Source of the DNA: Psychrobacillus sp042945595
GTDB taxonomy: Bacteria; Bacillota; Bacilli; Bacillales_A; Planococcaceae
DNA: 64,000 nt
NCBI RefSeq assembly: GCF_042945595.1
Contig: NZ_CP168493.1
Coordinates: 620,001 to 684,000 of the forward strand
Direction of reading: 5' to 3'
This document shows positions 61,077 through 64,000 of this stretch, in pieces. The notes beneath the pieces are model-generated. The model searched no databases, had not been told where the DNA came from, and saw only the letters and a program-made list of their open reading frames with translations. The position numbers were made by a program, and so were the translations under genes. Positions within the stretch are counted from its first letter, which is position 1. Each line of letters begins with the position of its first letter.

Positions 61077-61649
61077 ATGGCGCAATTATTTTATAAGCAC
61101 GGAGCAATGAATAGTGGCAAATCTATTGAAATTCTAAAAGTAGCACATAATTACGAGGAACAAGATAAACCGGTTGTCATTTTCACGCCTAGTATTGATA
61201 CAAGAGATGAAATTGGGTATATCTCAAGTAGAATAGGATTAAAGAGAAAAGCTACAGCGATCTACGGTGATACCAATTTATATGAATTAGTGAAAGATCA
61301 ATCACCAAAACCATATTGTGTCTTAATTGACGAAGTGCAATTTTTGAAAAAAGAGCATGTCTTACAATTAACAAAAATTGTAGATAAACTAGCTATTCCC
61401 GTTATGGGATTTGGATTAAAAAATGATTTCCAAAATGAGCTATTTGAAGGTAGTCGTTATATGTTAATATACGCTGATAAAATTGAGGAAATGAAAACAA
61501 TTTGTTGGTTCTGCCATAAAAAAGCTATTATGAATTTGCGGGTAGATGAAAACGGTAAACCTATATACACTGGCGAGCAAATCCATATTGGTGGCAACGA
61601 TTCTTATTATCCGGTATGCCGAAAATGCCACGCCAATCCACCTTTATAA
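61077..61649 (+). CDS. tdk: Thymidine kinase
   Basis: 190 residues. Walker A GAMNSGKSIEIL at residues 9-20, Walker B/catalytic segment CVLIDEVQFLKKEH, and two zinc pairs CWFC and CRKC. The N-terminus (MAQLFYKHGAMNSGK, VAHNYEEQDKPVVIFTPSIDTRDE) belongs to the lactic-acid-bacteria/Listeria type and not to the B. subtilis Tdk (GSMFSGKSEELIRR), although it occupies the same locus. It phosphorylates thymidine in salvage. AAGGAGAATTAG precedes the ATG. Confidence 0.92.
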   Translation: MAQLFYKHGAMNSGKSIEILKVAHNYEEQDKPVVIFTPSIDTRDEIGYISSRIGLKRKATAIYGDTNLYELVKDQSPKPYCVLIDEVQFLKKEHVLQLTKIVDKLAIPVMGFGLKNDFQNELFEGSRYMLIYADKIEEMKTICWFCHKKAIMNLRVDENGKPIYTGEQIHIGGNDSYYPVCRKCHANPPL

Positions 61650-61656
61650 CACAAAA

Positions 61657-61697
61657 CAAAATCCACTTTATTCTATATGAATAAGGAGGATTTTTTG
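61657..61697 (+). terminator. Terminator of tdk
   Basis: AAATCC-A-CTTTATTC...GAATAAGG-A-GGATTTTTT hairpin with T-run. Confidence 0.82.
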
Positions 61698-61712
61698 ATT
61701 CGCTTTGTGAAT

Positions 61713-61812
61713 TTGGTCTCGGGTCGTTCGGAACTGATCTTGCTACGGGGTGATTTGGTTTCGGATCTAGGCAAATTAGTCTCGGGTATGCTTAAATTGG
61801 TCTCGCACTGCC
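61713..61812. repeat. 21-bp-period array, five units
   Basis: Units begin at 61713, 61734, 61755, 61776 and 61797 (TTGGTCTCG, CTGATCTTG, TTGGTTTCG, TTAGTCTCG, TTGGTCTCG). It ends GCACTGCCG, then TAACTTATTATGGATAATAA, the reverse complement of the flank in the 53-kb array. Confidence 0.9.
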
Positions 61813-61879
61813 GTTTTCTAACTTATTATGGATAATAATTCAAAGATTGCTGTTGGAGTTTAGTTTCTTTATTGACTAG

Positions 61880-62045
61880 ATGGGCAATCTCACACAAAGT
61901 GAACTCTTTATTGTGAGATTTGGTCTCGGGACATTCGAAACTGATCTCGCTAAGGAGGGATTTGGTCTCGCACTGCCACTATATGTAAAATAAGATTTAG
62001 TATTTAGTCTCGAATATGCTTGATTTGATCTCACTTTGCTATTAT
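61880..62045. repeat. 21-bp-period array, second copy
   Basis: Flank ATCTCACACAAAGTGAACTC at 61888, then units at 61920, 61941, 61962, 62004 and 62025, all on the 21-bp grid with one decayed unit at 61983. Confidence 0.85.
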
Positions 62046-62155
62046 ATGTGAACAATCAACTTACTTTGGAAAGAATAATATAGAAAAAGTAGCGATGAAG
62101 ACATTTTTTCTTTATAATAGGAATGATATAGACTTATACGAACGAGGTGAGCTCG

Positions 62156-63235
62156 ATGTTTGATCGATTACAATCGGTAGAAGATCGTTATGATAAATTA
62201 AATGAATTGCTTAGTGACCCCGATGTGGTCAATGATATAAATAAGCTGAGACAATATTCAAAAGAGCAATCGGATTTGCAGGATACAGTGGACGCGTACC
62301 GTGAATACAAAGAGGTCAAAAGCCAATATAAAGATGCAAAGCTGATGTTAGATGAAAAGCTTGATGCGGATATGCGGGACATGGTGAAGGAAGAAGTAAA
62401 TGATTTGGTAGCTCAAATCGAGGCATTAGAAGAGCGACTTAGGCTTTTATTAATACCGAAGGATCCGAATGACGATAAAAACGTTATTATGGAGATTCGC
62501 GGAGCAGCTGGAGGAGATGAAGCGGCATTATTTGCCGGCAATCTATTCCGTATGTACAGCCGCTACGCGGAAACGCAAAACTGGAAAGTCGATATTATGG
62601 ATTCATCTCCGACGGGACTTGGTGGCTTCAAAGAAATTATTTTCATGATTAATGGGAACAATGCCTATTCGAAAATGAAATACGAAAATGGTGCGCACCG
62701 TGTACAGCGTGTTCCGGAAACAGAGTCTGGTGGACGTATTCATACGTCAACGGCTACAGTAGCAGTTCTTCCTGAAGCGGAGGAAGTAGAAGTGGAAATT
62801 CATGAAAAGGATATTCGTACCGATACATTTGCATCATCTGGTGCAGGTGGACAATCAGTTAATACAACGATGTCCGCTGTTCGTTTGACGCATCTTCCAA
62901 CTGGAATTACAGTTTCGATGCAAGATGAAAAATCGCAAATTAAAAACAAAGAAAAAGCCATGAAGATTCTTCGAGCACGTGTTGCGGACAAATTCCGTCA
63001 AGAAGCACAAGCGGAATATGATGCTGTCCGAAAATCAGCAGTAGGTACCGGTGACCGCTCCGAACGAATTCGCACATATAACTATCCACAAAATCGTGTA
63101 ACCGATCACCGTATTGGATTAACGATTCAAAAACTCGACCAAATTTTAGAAGGAAAGCTTGATGAAGTAGTCGATGCATTAATATTAGAAGATCAAGCAG
63201 ACAAACTAGAAAGATTGAATGATACCAATGTATAA
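62156..63235 (+). CDS. prfA: Peptide chain release factor 1
   Basis: 359 residues, normal length. The GGQ motif is in GAGGQSVNTT near residue 231 and the UAA/UAG-recognition region lies upstream; RFDRLQSVEDRYDKLNE-like N-terminus MFDRLQSVEDRY fits. It releases peptides at UAA and UAG. The ATG at 62156 has GAGGTG seven bases ahead; the GTG at 62147 is part of that site. It overlaps prmC by eight bases. Confidence 0.97.
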   Translation: MFDRLQSVEDRYDKLNELLSDPDVVNDINKLRQYSKEQSDLQDTVDAYREYKEVKSQYKDAKLMLDEKLDADMRDMVKEEVNDLVAQIEALEERLRLLLIPKDPNDDKNVIMEIRGAAGGDEAALFAGNLFRMYSRYAETQNWKVDIMDSSPTGLGGFKEIIFMINGNNAYSKMKYENGAHRVQRVPETESGGRIHTSTATVAVLPEAEEVEVEIHEKDIRTDTFASSGAGGQSVNTTMSAVRLTHLPTGITVSMQDEKSQIKNKEKAMKILRARVADKFRQEAQAEYDAVRKSAVGTGDRSERIRTYNYPQNRVTDHRIGLTIQKLDQILEGKLDEVVDALILEDQADKLERLNDTNV

Positions 63236-64000
63236 AACAATTTATGAGGCCCTAAACCGGGCTTCTTCTTTTTTAGAAGAAAACAATCGAGAAAAAGAAG
63301 TTGCTCGTTATTTGTTGCAGTATGTGCTAAAGAAAAACTATTCTCAGTTGATGATAGCAATGTACGAGGAGTTATCCGCAGAAGATCTTCAAACGTTTTG
63401 GTCATATGTTGAAGAACATACAACTGGACGTCCGTTTCAATATATTATTAGTCAGGAAACCTTTTATGGTCGAGATTTCTTTGTAAATGAAAACGTCTTA
63501 ATTCCACGTCCAGAAACAGAAGAATTAATAGAAGAAGTAAAAAAACGTGTAAAACCTCTTTTCGATTCAAATAAAACCCTGCAAATTGCAGATATTGGTA
63601 CAGGAAGCGGAGCAATTGCTGTCACTATAAAAAAAGAAATACCTACTGCAAAAGTTACTGCAACGGATATATCCCAGCAAGCACTTGAAGTGGCGATGAA
63701 AAATGCGCAGTTATTAAATGCAGAAATTCAATTCAAACTAGGGGATCTATTAGAGCCAATAGCCGATCAAAAATGGGATATTATCCTATCGAATCCTCCT
63801 TACATTGGTCAGCACGAAGCAGATTCTCTTTCCGATACGGTAATCGATTATGAACCACATTTAGCATTGTTTGCGGAGGAAGAGGGGCTACAGCTATATA
63901 GAAAAATGGCGGAGCAGCTACCTTCTATGATGAATGTTCCTAGTTTCATAGGATTTGAAATTGGCTATGAACAAGGGAATGCTGTACAAAATATGCTTCA
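63228..64000 (+). CDS. prmC: Release factor glutamine methyltransferase PrmC, 5' part
   Basis: First 257 residues; the gene runs out of the window. PrmC methylates the Gln of the GGQ motif of release factors, so it is placed right after its substrate gene. Seen: GRPFQYIISQETFYGRDFFVNENVLIPRPETEEL, SAM-binding IADIGTGSGAIAVT, and catalytic NPPY near residue 189. ATG 63228 overlaps the prfA stop and gives translational coupling. Confidence 0.94.
   Translation, partial: MYKTIYEALNRASSFLEENNREKEVARYLLQYVLKKNYSQLMIAMYEELSAEDLQTFWSYVEEHTTGRPFQYIISQETFYGRDFFVNENVLIPRPETEELIEEVKKRVKPLFDSNKTLQIADIGTGSGAIAVTIKKEIPTAKVTATDISQQALEVAMKNAQLLNAEIQFKLGDLLEPIADQKWDIILSNPPYIGQHEADSLSDTVIDYEPHLALFAEEEGLQLYRKMAEQLPSMMNVPSFIGFEIGYEQGNAVQNML

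Noticed and set aside
12137..62045. CRISPR array
   Set aside because: The conserved core is only about 8-9 bases, repeat plus spacer is 21 bp, there are no cas genes, and the spacing segments are too short to be spacers.

Overview
The window comes from a low-GC, spore-forming member of the Bacillales. Spore genes are present (spo0F, cwlJ, gerQ, rsfA, a pbpG-type PBP). Gene order follows two Bacillus subtilis blocks: the ywd/ywf/ywg/ywh region (pdxK, ung, ywdI, ywdK, gerQ, cwlJ, hemQ, pta, lipL, rsfA, ywfO, ywgA, ywhB, ywhD, pbpG, speE, speB, ywiB, argS) and the fadF-rpoE-pyrG-ywjG-spo0F-fbaA-fsa-murAB-glpX-rho-rpmE-tdk-prfA-prmC block. Base composition, IcmF, the Lysinibacillus-like tdk and the intergenic repeats suggest a Planococcaceae-type genus (Psychrobacillus/Lysinibacillus/Sporosarcina neighbourhood). 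The genus is an inference.

Layout: 0-9 kb holds a YbaK tail, a YczE-like membrane protein, a two-domain ATPase, threonine breakdown (kbl and an SDR-type tdh, split by an opposite-strand gene), a YjiH transporter-like protein, bacillithiol genes and pdxK. 9-28 kb is the conserved ywd-ywi stretch with polyamine synthesis, haem, lipoate and germination genes. 28-38.7 kb is a cobalamin operon behind a B12 riboswitch: BtuF, BtuC, a BtuD-CbiZ fusion, CbiB, CobD, CobU, an amidotransferase-less CbiP, CobS, CobC, a degenerate second CobU, PduO, and a CblT/CblS-like pair. This reads as corrinoid and alpha-ribazole salvage and not de novo synthesis. 39-50 kb is an acyl-CoA oxidation cluster (fadF, thiolase, hydroxyacyl-CoA dehydrogenase, two acyl-CoA dehydrogenases, a TetR regulator) ending in icmF, an AdoCbl-dependent mutase that would use the cofactor made by the preceding operon. 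Two matching palindromes lie in front of fadF and the thiolase gene. 50-64 kb is the housekeeping block, with a pyrG attenuator whose transcript is predicted to begin GGGC.

The most unusual content is non-coding. At least nine intergenic loci carry degenerate tandem repeats with an almost exact 21-bp period. In most the core is TGGTCTCG (or its complement), with conserved flanking segments; two loci keep the 21-bp period but use entirely different cores. Other notable items are an ancient, diverged 3'-end fragment of speB directly after the intact gene, a 205-bp element between perfect 14-bp inverted repeats upstream of rpmE, and a pair of related hairpin elements at 50.1 and 58.8 kb. No CRISPR array, tRNA, rRNA, prophage or transposase gene was seen.
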